Origin: an uncultured Lactobacillus sp.
GTDB lineage: Bacteria; Bacillota; Bacilli; Lactobacillales; Lactobacillaceae
NCBI GenBank assembly: GCA_910587695.1
Contig: CAJUNC010000006.1
Coordinates: 1 to 64,000, forward strand
Direction: 5' to 3'
DNA length: 64,000 nt
The translations under genes and the position numbers were made by a program. The notes below the pieces were generated by a model, which was given only the letters and a program-made list of their open reading frames with translations, was not told where the DNA came from and did no database searches. Shown in pieces: positions 7,820 through 16,321 of the stretch (its first letter is position 1; the number at the start of each line of letters is the position of its first letter).

Positions 7820-10800
7820 TCATGTATCTACTTGATAAACAACAAAATATTATCAAAGCGATCTCTGATGGTATCATTGAAGCTAAGATGACAGAAGAGA
7901 TCAATGCTGCGGATAAGTTGTCGTTCAGTTTGGTTCAAAATAAGCGTCTAGCAAGTAACATCTATTACGTCTGCATTCCTTCAACTCGTGGGAATGCTTT
8001 TTTGATGTTCAAAATTATCTCTGAAAGTGTTAAAGATGATCGTATTGAATATACATGTATTGAGTCGGCTTATGATGAGTTGAAGAGCTATGCGTATATC
8101 AAAGACTTGCGACCACAAGATAAAACAGCTGGTGAAATGTTGCAGATCGCTTTAGCTGGAACACGCTGGGAAACTGGTTATCTAGCTGGAACGACACGTA
8201 AGCGAACAAATTTTTACTATATTTCGACACTTGAAGCTATTCAAAAGATTGTTGAAGTGTTTAAAGTCGAGCTGACATTTTCGGTCGTGATCGATCCGCT
8301 AACAAATAGGATCACACGTCGACAAGCGAACTTATATGATCAACAAGGAGAACGCACCGGCAAACGTTTCGAGTACGGCTCTAACTTGCTTAGTGTTATT
8401 CGTGAAGAGTCAAGTGAAGACCTTGTTACGGCGCTTGTAGGACGTGGTAAAGGCGAACAGCTAGATGATGGGAATGATGACACCGTAGATGGCTATGGAC
8501 GACGTATCATGTTCACAGACGTTGTTTGGAGCAAGGCTAAAGGCAATCCTACCGATAAGCCTGCAGGACAAGAATACGTTGAAGATAAAGAAGCTACTAA
8601 ACTTTATGGTTTTGATGACGGTAAGCCTAGAATTGGGATCGCTGTTTTTGAAGACATTGACGATGTGAACCAACTTATTAACGCAACGTGGTCCGCTTTG
8701 CAGGTTGCTAAACGACCTAAAGTATCTTTTAAGGCGAGTGCGCTTGATGTTGGTGATCTTGGACTTGGCGATACTGTGGCGATTATCAGGCATGAGTTAG
8801 GCATTGAATACTTTACTCGTGTATACAAAGTTGAACATGACTTGTTAGACAAAAATAACAATGTGATCGAGCTGGGGGATGACTTTAGCGAGAAAAGTTT
8901 GACTAACTATGTTGCGTCAGTTAAAGAAGCGCAAGAAGAAACGTCACGAGTGGCGAATATCGCTTTGACTTCTGCTAACGGTAAGAACAAGAATTTTTAT
9001 TCTAATGTCAAACCAACGATTGCAGCTGAGGGAGATAATCTTTTTCTTGATCTAGGTAATGGCGGAACCGAATACTATGTTTGGCGTAACGGTAATTGGG
9101 AACTTATCTTAAGTACTGTTGAGCTTAGCACTACAAAAGAAGCGGTAAATCAAGCACTTAATGATATTGAAGAGGTAAGATCACAAGCAAATCAAGCGTA
9201 TAACAATGCTGAGAATGCTAAGTCTGTCGCAGATAGCATATATCAAAGCTTTATGGCTACACAGGTGAGTCTGTCAACACAAATAAGCGATGTTGACATA
9301 AAGGCTCAAGAAGCGCTTGAGAATGCTAAAAATCTTAATAAAACATATATAGATTTTGAAAATGCAATCAATGGAAAAATAGATGAATCAACGTCTGAAA
9401 CAGCAAGAATGATCGCACAAGTTTCAAACAGCACTAGAGAATTATCTGATGAAGCTAAGCAACAGCAAAAAGCGATCGCAAATTTGATTACGAGTGTTGA
9501 TGGTGTTAAAGGACAATATGCGACTTTAGATGGGCGTGTTACGCAATTTAATGCGGGGATCGACGGATTAAATGCTCAATTAAGAGATGCTAAAGGACAG
9601 TTGGTAGCAATCAAAGTAACAGCTGATGGAACTGCTACTAACTTAGCTAACGCACAGGGAGATATTGCTAGCGTAAGAGCTAAAGCTAATCTACTCGAGC
9701 AACAAATGCTGGGAAAAGTTGGCAATGACATGTTCGAGAGTTTTAAGTCTAGTACGGCTAAGGAATTAAGCAGTAAATTAACGGCATCTGATTTAAATGG
9801 GTATGTCAAGTCAACCGAATTTGTTCAGACGGCGAATGGTATTCGAGCAAGTGTATCAGCTGTTGATGATAAACTTAATAATCTGAATATCGGTGGAGCC
9901 AATCTAATACCTAATTCAAATGCAAGTGAAATAGGGGCAGTTGCATGGACTGGAAGTCGCCTATTCACACATCCATTTTATTTTAATGGTACTAAAAATA
10001 TGTTTAATGTTGATAATTCAACTACCCTAATTACCCCTGCTGTTAGTCAGCGATTTGCAATCAAGCCTAATACGCAATATACACTTAGTTATGTTGGTTT
10101 TATGTCTACGAACAGTGAAAACTATAATATCTTCTTACGGGGCAGGAAAGGTAATGTCGAGAAAGGATCACAATTTATTCAAGGTGGTAGATTGTCTGCA
10201 GCAGGAGCAGAGTATAAACATGTTACATTTACAACTGGTGACATCGACAATGCTGAGCTTGCATTTAACATAGGTGGTTCTACTAACGGTAGCGTTGCTA
10301 ATTTCTTTTTTAATGAAGTTATGTTGGTAGAAGGAAATAAGGATTTAAGATGGAGTCCAGCGCCTAAGGATGCCGAAAATAGATATGCTAGTTTAAATAT
10401 TGAAGTTGATAAGATTAATGCCGTTGTTGCAAATAAGGCAGATAGATCATATGTGGAGCAGCGTGCTAATGAAATTATTTCTACGGTATCTGGTAAAGCT
10501 GATTGGTCTTATGTAAATCAAAAAGCTAATGAGATCAACAGTGTAGTAGCTAACAAAGCAGATATAGCGTATGTGAACCAAAAAGCTGATCAATGGCAGT
10601 TAGAACTAACTAACTTAGCCATTGGTGGAACTAACTTACTAGAAAAAACGAGTTCAGAAATGGAAATTATTTTAGCACCCACAGTAGGTTATCAAGAAGG
10701 TGTTAGATATAATACGACTAAAAATATTGACAAAGATACGTATACACTATCTTTTGAGGCTAAAGCATATTATAGTGGGCAAAAGATAGCCAACTATTTT

Positions 10801-11973
10801 TGGTATGGTGATCTTGGTGGAAATAATACCGTCGAGCGTGTGATCGAGTCTAATGGCGTAGAGCGCACCAATCCATTGGACGGCTTTTGGGAAGTCACAT
10901 TGACAAATTCTTGGAAACGCTACTGGATCACTTACAAGGTGAGACCAGAAGAATTTAAAAAATCTGTGATCGTTGGACGTAGGTTTGTTGGCTCATCTCC
11001 TAAGCCTCAAGGAAACGTGTTTATTCGCAACGTGAAGCTCGAGCAAGGAAGCAAGCCAACAGATTATTCACCAGCACCAGAAGACACAACTGTGGCAATC
11101 ACAGCAGTAAAAAATGAATTAAATACTGCTATCAATTTACGTGTTCAGAAAAATGAATTACTATCACAGATTAACTTGCAAGCTGGACATACCCTTATTC
11201 AGTCTAACAAAATCTATCTTGATGCTGAAACAGTAGCATTTAGCGGTAGGGCCTTTATTCCAAGTGCTGCGATTACTGAACTAAATGCTGATAAGATAAC
11301 GGCAGGAACACTCAACGCTGCTAGAGTTAATATTATTAACCTAGATGTTAGAAATATAACGGGTGATAAAACAGAATTTGTGCGGTCATTTTGGCGTAGC
11401 GCTTATGGTAATTATGTCAATATTGATTATAGCGGGATGCGTGTCACTTATGGAAATACTACAACAAAATTTGATAGTAGTGGAATGACGATCAAAGCTG
11501 TTGGTGAGTCTATCGGAGGGATTGGTTGGCAAGGAATGAAAGGAATGCCTCCTAATTATCAGGGGCTTACATTTTGGCTCGATGGTGGTGGTGATTATAT
11601 GGCTTGGGCCGCCAGAGATAATGGAAATTATAATATGAATCCATTAGTAAAAATGGCTTGGTATCGGAATGAATGGCGCCCAAATGATACCAATTTAGGA
11701 TTTAATTTTAATGATCCTGTTACGTTAAATGATCTTGTATATCCGTCAGGAAAACCAAGTGATGGAATGGCACTAAAGTTTTTCACGACTAGATACAATG
11801 GACATAGTTATCCAACTATTGGCTCAGCTTCGATGAAGGCAGGGATAATGTTTGGTGATTGGGATCTATTCTTTTTATTTAACAATAAAGTATATCCACT
11901 TGATGGAATGAAGATACCACGTGAGATCAATAGCGATGGAACGGTTAATAAGTGGAGTAGTGTCAACTATTAA
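7816..11973 (+). CDS. tail-associated protein Tal / phage tail spike with carbohydrate-binding modules
   Basis: The 1385-residue baseplate hub is probably involved in host wall recognition and local wall degradation. Residues 1-350 form the Prophage_tail (gp44-like) hub domain. Residues about 370-690 are coiled coil with many Ala/Gln heptads. Two similar carbohydrate-binding-like modules follow, at about 691-855 (IGGANLIPNS to WSPAPKD) and 935-1090 (IGGTNLLEK to DYSPAPED). They are separated by short repeated KADxxYVxQxA linkers. The C-terminal 230 residues, with the ITELNADKITAGTLNAA motif, are common in tail spikes. The ATG at 7816 follows GAGGTGA and overlaps the dit stop. I see no catalytic peptidase or lysozyme motif, so the enzymatic part of the name is uncertain. 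Confidence 0.88.
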   Translation: MIMYLLDKQQNIIKAISDGIIEAKMTEEINAADKLSFSLVQNKRLASNIYYVCIPSTRGNAFLMFKIISESVKDDRIEYTCIESAYDELKSYAYIKDLRPQDKTAGEMLQIALAGTRWETGYLAGTTRKRTNFYYISTLEAIQKIVEVFKVELTFSVVIDPLTNRITRRQANLYDQQGERTGKRFEYGSNLLSVIREESSEDLVTALVGRGKGEQLDDGNDDTVDGYGRRIMFTDVVWSKAKGNPTDKPAGQEYVEDKEATKLYGFDDGKPRIGIAVFEDIDDVNQLINATWSALQVAKRPKVSFKASALDVGDLGLGDTVAIIRHELGIEYFTRVYKVEHDLLDKNNNVIELGDDFSEKSLTNYVASVKEAQEETSRVANIALTSANGKNKNFYSNVKPTIAAEGDNLFLDLGNGGTEYYVWRNGNWELILSTVELSTTKEAVNQALNDIEEVRSQANQAYNNAENAKSVADSIYQSFMATQVSLSTQISDVDIKAQEALENAKNLNKTYIDFENAINGKIDESTSETARMIAQVSNSTRELSDEAKQQQKAIANLITSVDGVKGQYATLDGRVTQFNAGIDGLNAQLRDAKGQLVAIKVTADGTATNLANAQGDIASVRAKANLLEQQMLGKVGNDMFESFKSSTAKELSSKLTASDLNGYVKSTEFVQTANGIRASVSAVDDKLNNLNIGGANLIPNSNASEIGAVAWTGSRLFTHPFYFNGTKNMFNVDNSTTLITPAVSQRFAIKPNTQYTLSYVGFMSTNSENYNIFLRGRKGNVEKGSQFIQGGRLSAAGAEYKHVTFTTGDIDNAELAFNIGGSTNGSVANFFFNEVMLVEGNKDLRWSPAPKDAENRYASLNIEVDKINAVVANKADRSYVEQRANEIISTVSGKADWSYVNQKANEINSVVANKADIAYVNQKADQWQLELTNLAIGGTNLLEKTSSEMEIILAPTVGYQEGVRYNTTKNIDKDTYTLSFEAKAYYSGQKIANYFWYGDLGGNNTVERVIESNGVERTNPLDGFWEVTLTNSWKRYWITYKVRPEEFKKSVIVGRRFVGSSPKPQGNVFIRNVKLEQGSKPTDYSPAPEDTTVAITAVKNELNTAINLRVQKNELLSQINLQAGHTLIQSNKIYLDAETVAFSGRAFIPSAAITELNADKITAGTLNAARVNIINLDVRNITGDKTEFVRSFWRSAYGNYVNIDYSGMRVTYGNTTTKFDSSGMTIKAVGESIGGIGWQGMKGMPPNYQGLTFWLDGGGDYMAWAARDNGNYNMNPLVKMAWYRNEWRPNDTNLGFNFNDPVTLNDLVYPSGKPSDGMALKFFTTRYNGHSYPTIGSASMKAGIMFGDWDLFFLFNNKVYPLDGMKIPREINSDGTVNKWSSVNY

Positions 11974-11988
11974 TTTTAGGAGGATAAG

Positions 11989-12417
11989 ATGAATACAGTA
12001 ACATTTAAAAATGGCGAGTTATCAATTATCAAGAATTTTTTAAATGGCGTTAAAGTCAGTGGAAAAGCTAGTCGTGGTCGATCAAAGTTATTAAAACTTT
12101 TGGCTAAAAAAGAACAAGAGTTGAATGATGATTTAAATGATGTGCGTAAACCGTATTTAATTCTTGGTGATAATGGCGAACCGCTGATTGAAAATAATAA
12201 CGTTAAATTTAAAGATAAAGAAGCTAGAGAAAAAGCAACAGCTGATATCGTTGAATTATTTGATGAAAAAGCTGTGATCGATATCACAGAATACCATGAT
12301 AAATTATATGCTTTGTATAATGCATTGAATGAATATGAGTATGATTTATCTGGTGATGATGCCAACGCATATGATTTATTGCTAGATGAATTGGAAAAAA
12401 TCAAGGAGGACAAATAA
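11989..12417 (+). CDS. phage protein of the DUF1617 type
   Basis: A 142-residue, highly charged helical protein whose function is unknown. The N-terminus (LSIIKNFLNGVKVSGKASRGRSK) followed by two long acidic helices resembles DUF1617 proteins, which sit just after the tail spike in Lactobacillales phages. The ribosome site is AGGAGGATAAG. It precedes the next gene by a single base, with the ribosome site of that gene (AAGGAGG) inside its last codons. Confidence 0.65.
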   Translation: MNTVTFKNGELSIIKNFLNGVKVSGKASRGRSKLLKLLAKKEQELNDDLNDVRKPYLILGDNGEPLIENNNVKFKDKEAREKATADIVELFDEKAVIDITEYHDKLYALYNALNEYEYDLSGDDANAYDLLLDELEKIKEDK

Positions 12418-12418
12418 T

Positions 12419-12682
12419 ATGTTAAAAAAAGAAAAAACACTCAATTTAACGGGACGATCATTGATCAATGGTACTGATGTAGTACGTTTCGATGCTCGAT
12501 TGTCGTCAACTGGTGGCACTACAACAATCAACACGTACGTTAATAATCAAGAACTTTATGAAAAAAATCGGCGTGAAGTACGTAAAGATATGAATGATTT
12601 TCGGCAATATGTATTTGATCAAGAAGATGAATTGTTTGATGATGTGAAAACAGATGAATCAGATACAACGACCACAGAATAA
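12419..12682 (+). CDS. small phage protein of unknown function
   Basis: An 87-residue protein with a strand-rich N-terminal half (LNLTGRSLINGTDVVRFDARL, then TTTINTYVNNQELYEKN) and a very acidic C-terminal helix and tail. I chose the ATG at 12419 because AAGGAGG lies 10 bases upstream; an earlier in-frame ATG at 12386 lies within the preceding gene. The layout suggests a small baseplate or tail accessory protein, but no family is recognised with certainty. Confidence 0.7.
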   Translation: MLKKEKTLNLTGRSLINGTDVVRFDARLSSTGGTTTINTYVNNQELYEKNRREVRKDMNDFRQYVFDQEDELFDDVKTDESDTTTTE

Positions 12683-12723
12683 TTCATGGTGCTGGGCGGG
12701 AGCGGTGGAGAAAGGATATAACC

Positions 12724-13107
12724 ATGATCAAAAATTTAAAAAAGAATCGTTTTTGGCTATTTAAAGCGTTGGAGACTTATGCTCTGGCGCTTTATTTTAT
12801 TGTCAAACGCAGTTCAGGGATCTTTAGTTTAGACGGGTATGGGTATCTTGAAGTTTTAGATGATCCACCGTTTATTTTTTTACTTGCAGCAGTAGGAACG
12901 GTGACTTTGGTCTACGCTTTATGGGATATTAAACATCTGTTTTATCGACCTGTGATGACAGGACTATTAACAGGAGTATGGCTGTTATTTTTCTTGTCAT
13001 TTGCGATCACAGATGCACTAGTCGGCGTCTATATTGGTTTCCCCGGAATTTTTGCGTTTTTCGTCTTGACGGAAATGGTGACTGAGATTTTTGCGAAAGG
13101 GTGGTAA
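12724..13107 (+). CDS. phage membrane protein with four predicted helices
   Basis: A 127-residue hydrophobic protein located before the holin-type genes. Predicted membrane segments lie at about residues 12-30, 48-68, 78-98 and 103-122. A short basic N-terminus (MIKNLKKNR) suggests an inside N-terminus. The ribosome site is GAGAAAGG, 7 bases before the ATG. It could be a holin, an antiholin or a superinfection-related membrane protein. The function is not shown by the sequence. Confidence 0.7.
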   Translation: MIKNLKKNRFWLFKALETYALALYFIVKRSSGIFSLDGYGYLEVLDDPPFIFLLAAVGTVTLVYALWDIKHLFYRPVMTGLLTGVWLLFFLSFAITDALVGVYIGFPGIFAFFVLTEMVTEIFAKGW

Positions 13108-13108
13108 G

Positions 13109-13303
13109 ATGAGCGACCAAGTACTTGTGGCCGTGATCAGTGCTTTGGGATCTGCCTTAGTCGCATGGATCACGGCACACGAGAACAATAGACAAAAAGT
13201 GGATAAGCTCGAAAAGAAAAGTGAGTTAGAGAAATTACAAGAGGAAAACACTCGCTTAAAAGAAGAATTGGAAAGGAAGAATCGTGATGAAAGTAGCAAA
13301 TGA
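13109..13303 (+). CDS. small phage membrane-anchored coiled-coil protein
   Basis: A 64-residue protein with one N-terminal membrane segment (VLVAVISALGSALVAWITA) and a C-terminal coiled coil of Lys/Glu heptads. The start at 13109 follows AAAGGGTGG; an upstream in-frame ATG at 13091 lies inside the previous gene. It overlaps the following holin gene by 17 bases. Its shape matches the hemolysin XhlA-like or antiholin proteins that accompany holins. That role is an inference from shape and place. Confidence 0.65.
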   Translation: MSDQVLVAVISALGSALVAWITAHENNRQKVDKLEKKSELEKLQEENTRLKEELERKNRDESSK

Positions 13304-13646
13304 TGTGATCGATTGGTTGATCTCAAGTGGTGCTTTAGTAAGTTTTATTGCTTTTGCTTGGGCTTATGTAAAACCTTGGCTTGAAGCTAAAGTGAAGACT
13401 AATGAAGCTAAACAATCAGCTTTAGCGTGGGAGTTATTAGAAAAAGTTGCTACAACTGCAGTAGAATCATTAGTCAGCCAAAACTTGGACGGTAAGACTA
13501 AATTTGATCTAGCAACAAAAAATGTCCAAATGGCTATGCAATCGGCAGGATTTAAAGTTAATGATGAAGCTGCACAAACAGCAGTACAATCAGCTTACGA
13601 AAAATCAGAATTAACACCAACAGTAGAAATTAAGGAGGACAAATAA
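13287..13646 (+). CDS. phage holin, LLH family
   Basis: A 119-residue membrane protein predicted to permeabilise the membrane so that the endolysin can reach the wall. It has a single clear N-terminal membrane helix (LISSGALVSFIAFAWAYV) and a long Ala/Gln-rich amphipathic helix with WELLEKVATTAVESL, a pattern of the lactobacillus LLH-type holins. It could start at GTG 13284 or ATG 13287; both lie a suitable distance from AAGGA. It ends just before the endolysin, whose ribosome site (AAGGAGG) lies in its final codons. Confidence 0.8.
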   Translation: MKVANDVIDWLISSGALVSFIAFAWAYVKPWLEAKVKTNEAKQSALAWELLEKVATTAVESLVSQNLDGKTKFDLATKNVQMAMQSAGFKVNDEAAQTAVQSAYEKSELTPTVEIKEDK

Positions 13647-13647
13647 C

Positions 13648-14580
13648 ATGGTTAATTTAGTAGCAGATGTTGCATCTTATCAACCAGATACACTAGCGTT
13701 TTTTCAAGCAATGAAAAATGCAGGCGTTAAAGCGGTAATTGTCAAGATCACGCAAGGTTCTAATCCGGGGGATGCTTATGTCAATCCTAAAGCACGTAAT
13801 CAAATCAAATATGCTCGGCAAGTAGGTTTGCTAGTCCATGCTTACCATTATGCTAAATTCCATGGTGTGGCAGACGCTAAAGCAGAAGCAGCATGGTTTG
13901 TAAAAAACGCTCGTGATCATGGTATTGGACCAGAAAGTGTAATGGCACTTGATGTTGAAGACAAAGTGCATAAGTATGATGTAACTGAAGATAGCAATGC
14001 GTTCTTACAGTATGTTAAAGACGCTGGCTATCCTAATGTTGATTTATATACTGGTGCAAGTTGGATCTGGGCTAAACGTGTCGACCGTAACCGATTGATC
14101 GCCAAAAATTTATGGATCGCATCTTATGGTGTGAGTCAACCAGGTGTCGATAATGTTGGTACTTGGCAATTTAGAAGTGATTATCCCGTTGGAGGCGAAA
14201 GAATTGACATGAGCTATGATTTTAGCGGTTTCTACACTAATGCTAAAGTTACAGCTAACTCATCTAGCGTTATCAATACACCTGCACCACAACCAATCGC
14301 AGTGCCTAATAAGTGGGTCGATACGCTTGGTGCTACTTGGCACAAAGAAGATGGAACATTCACGTCTAATACAGCAATCAACTTGCGTTGGGGTGCTACA
14401 TTGCAATCTAGCAAGTTAGCTGAGCTTCCAGCAGGCAGCGAAGTTAAATATGATGCATACTCTATCAGTAACGGCTTTGTATGGATCAGACAGCCACGAG
14501 GTAATGGGCAGTACGCTTATTTGGCTACAGGACGTGCATATGACGGTAAGCGTCTTGATAGTTGGGGTTCGTTCAAATAA
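13648..14580 (+). CDS. GH25 endolysin (lysozyme) with C-terminal SH3b domain
   Basis: Cuts the peptidoglycan glycan strand (N-acetylmuramidase) at the end of the phage cycle. The GH25 barrel spans residues 1 to about 205. The expected acidic residues are present: Asp7 in ADVASYQ and Asp102/Glu104 in ALDVED; DMSYDFSG near the end of the barrel is also typical. A short Pro/Ser linker (about 208-222) joins an SH3_5 cell-wall-binding domain (NLRWGATLQSSKLAELPAG, then FVWIRQ). No signal peptide is seen, as expected for a holin-dependent endolysin. The ribosome site AAGGAGG lies 9 bases before the ATG. Confidence 0.95.
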   Translation: MVNLVADVASYQPDTLAFFQAMKNAGVKAVIVKITQGSNPGDAYVNPKARNQIKYARQVGLLVHAYHYAKFHGVADAKAEAAWFVKNARDHGIGPESVMALDVEDKVHKYDVTEDSNAFLQYVKDAGYPNVDLYTGASWIWAKRVDRNRLIAKNLWIASYGVSQPGVDNVGTWQFRSDYPVGGERIDMSYDFSGFYTNAKVTANSSSVINTPAPQPIAVPNKWVDTLGATWHKEDGTFTSNTAINLRWGATLQSSKLAELPAGSEVKYDAYSISNGFVWIRQPRGNGQYAYLATGRAYDGKRLDSWGSFK

Positions 14581-14591
14581 CGGAGGTACTT

Positions 14592-15659
14592 ATGAGACGA
14601 GTATCTATTAATGATCAGATCCAGAAAGCTCGTGACACTAGTCGTGTGTACGAGCTTTCTTTGTTTGACGATAAAACTGCTGTTAAATTGACTGATGGTG
14701 ATAATGTGACCGTTAAGATCGGAAATCGTATCGGATATTTAGCAGATATTGAATGTGACGTAAAGAATGGATCAGTATTACTTGATAGTACAAAACTTGC
14801 AGAATTTCCAGCTGATAAGTATCGCTTAGAAATTTGGATTGAAAAGGAAGATCGAAAGTATATCTATCCTGATAAAGATCAGATCTTACTAACTTTGACT
14901 GATAATTTAATGGACGTCAAAGGAAATTTGATCAATGCGATCACGATTGAACAACTCAGAAAAGAAATCGCTGAAAGTGGCAGTGCTGGCATTCCTGTTG
15001 CTGGTAAAGACGGTGCTCAGGGGCCTAAAGGTGATAAGGGTGATCCTGGCCCTGCTGGTGAACGTGGACCGGCTGGCAAAGACGGTCAAAATGGTCATGA
15101 CGGAAAAGATGGAAAGTCAGCCTATCAAATTTGGTTAGATCTCGGGAATACGGGATCGGAGCAGGACTTTATTAACAGCCTAAAACCTAAATCAGATGAA
15201 GACAACAAGGGTGAAGTACGACATGCACCGACCGCATGGACGTTAGATCGTAGCACTACGCCTTGGACCATCTGGTTTGATAACGGTTGTGGCTTACAGT
15301 TATCAGAATATGCAACAACTGGCACTGTGTATGGCTATGGTTTCTTAGGGAGCACAGAGTCTACCACTTTTAATGATTGGCCACTCGTGACAAATATAGT
15401 GAAAGCGTCACGAGGATTGATCACGATCGATAAATTCAAGAAGCAGAATGGTGGTTTTGATTACTGGTCACCAACGGCTAAAGTGATTAAGCCACTTCAA
15501 GATGCTTCAAAATTCGACTGGTCTAACGCTTTTGGTGATGAAGGGACTAACAGCGAATCTTTTGGACGAAAACCAGTCTTTGCCCGAGTGATGTATGAAC
15601 TTGGTATCTGGTCTGATGCAGATGTCTTAAGTCTTGGTGCAGTTAGAAAGGAAGTTTAA
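14592..15659 (+). CDS. BppU-like baseplate protein with collagen-like repeats
   Basis: Probable baseplate or receptor-binding arm. Residues 1-130 resemble the BppU N-terminal domain (SINDQIQKARDTSRVYELSL, then VTVKIGNRIGYL). Residues about 137-176 are 13 consecutive Gly-X-Y collagen triplets with many Lys/Asp/Pro. A SAYQIWLDLGNTGSEQDFI element follows, frequent after such stalks. The 145-residue C-terminal globular domain (HAPTAWTLDRSTTPWTIW onwards) is likely the tip. The ATG at 14592 follows GGAGGTACTT. Its position after the endolysin is unusual for a tail gene. Confidence 0.8.
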   Translation: MRRVSINDQIQKARDTSRVYELSLFDDKTAVKLTDGDNVTVKIGNRIGYLADIECDVKNGSVLLDSTKLAEFPADKYRLEIWIEKEDRKYIYPDKDQILLTLTDNLMDVKGNLINAITIEQLRKEIAESGSAGIPVAGKDGAQGPKGDKGDPGPAGERGPAGKDGQNGHDGKDGKSAYQIWLDLGNTGSEQDFINSLKPKSDEDNKGEVRHAPTAWTLDRSTTPWTIWFDNGCGLQLSEYATTGTVYGYGFLGSTESTTFNDWPLVTNIVKASRGLITIDKFKKQNGGFDYWSPTAKVIKPLQDASKFDWSNAFGDEGTNSESFGRKPVFARVMYELGIWSDADVLSLGAVRKEV

Positions 15660-15662
15660 AAC

Positions 15663-15959
15663 ATGGCTATCTATTATATGTATGATGCGGTAACACGGCA
15701 GTTTATCGGTGAAGTGCAAGCACCTAACCAACCAGTGAACTCAACTGAGTTGCCACCAGTTCGAAATTTTAATGACAAAACGTACAATCTCCAAGATCCT
15801 ATTTGGGATGGCGAAAAGTGGACGGGGTCAAATAAAGAACTTGATCTTTTAGACCTGATTGAAGCCTTAACAATTCAGCTTGGACAATATGAAGCACGTT
15901 TGGCTGTTTCGGAAGCACGTTTGGCTACTTTGGAAGGCGGTGACACAGAAAATGTATAA
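15663..15959 (+). CDS. small phage protein with C-terminal coiled coil
   Basis: A 98-residue protein of unknown function translated just after the baseplate protein (3-base gap, AAAGGAAG ribosome site). The N-terminal 60 residues look strand-rich (AIYYMYDAVTRQFIGEVQ). The remaining part is a coiled coil with a short repeat, EARLAVSEARLATLE. This combination is found in small tail-fibre accessory proteins of lactobacillus phages, which is my basis for calling it phage-derived; no specific function is claimed. Confidence 0.7.
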   Translation: MAIYYMYDAVTRQFIGEVQAPNQPVNSTELPPVRNFNDKTYNLQDPIWDGEKWTGSNKELDLLDLIEALTIQLGQYEARLAVSEARLATLEGGDTENV

Positions 15960-16068
15960 TGTATGTAAAGCAATGCACAAGCTAGGGTTATCTATCAAGA
16001 AGTTTGTGAAGATGAAATCTATCACGAAAGAACAATACGAAGAAATTACTGGCAAAAAATATGAATAG
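15952..16068 (+). CDS. XkdX-like phage protein
   Basis: A 38-residue protein ending in SITKEQYEEITGKKYE, the hallmark of the XkdX family, which follows tail fibre genes in PBSX-type and many lactobacillus phages. The preceding IKKFVKMK also fits. The ATG at 15952 overlaps the end of the previous gene by 8 bases; GGAAGGCGGTGA upstream is a moderate ribosome site. The molecular role of XkdX is unknown. It is the last gene before the prophage terminator. Confidence 0.75.
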   Translation: MYNVCKAMHKLGLSIKKFVKMKSITKEQYEEITGKKYE

Positions 16069-16075
16069 CTAACTT

Positions 16076-16113
16076 AAGCGCCTCGCTCGATTTTTCGGGC
16101 GGGGCGCTTTTTT
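16076..16113 (+). terminator. terminator of the prophage late operon
   Basis: AAGCGCC/CGC arms from 16076 pair with GCG/GGCGCTT, ending in six T at about 16108-16113. It closes the late transcript directly after the XkdX-like gene and is the last recognisable phage feature. Confidence 0.85.
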
Positions 16114-16286
16114 GTGTTCAATTATATAAAATTGTCTGTTTTGATATGAAAATAACCGGCAAGTCAGTCAAAAAGTCAGTCACGATTACTCACTAGGTTG
16201 TGAAGTGCTGATATATAAGACTTTTTAGATTTATGACTAAATTTATCTTATTTTTCTTAAAAAAATAAAAGTAACTCTTTAAATAT
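16114..16286. other. prophage/chromosome boundary region, no gene seen
   Basis: This AT-rich stretch lies between the phage terminator and the terminator of the convergent mevalonate operon and should contain the right attachment site. It holds a short tandem repeat, AGTCAGTCA twice near 16162-16183. I see no tRNA or gene fragment. The att core cannot be located without the left end of the prophage. Confidence 0.5.
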
Positions 16287-16315
16287 AAAAAAATCGCTCC
16301 TGTTAAAGGAACGAT
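16287..16315 (-). terminator. terminator of the mevalonate operon
   Basis: On the - strand ATCGTTCC (16315-16308) pairs with GGAGCGAT (16300-16293) with one G-T pair, followed by seven T. It lies 7 bases after the fni stop codon. Confidence 0.8.
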
Positions 16316-16321
16316 CTTACT

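Noticed and set aside
11976..12440. 154-residue open frame on the - strand opposite the DUF1617-type gene
   Set aside because: Ser/Phe/Leu-rich shadow of an acidic Lys/Glu-rich gene on the other strand; no ribosome site.
15131..15187. Break or frameshift in the BppU-like gene after the collagen repeats
   Set aside because: The frame is continuous through the SAYQIWLDLGNTG element to the stop at 15659.
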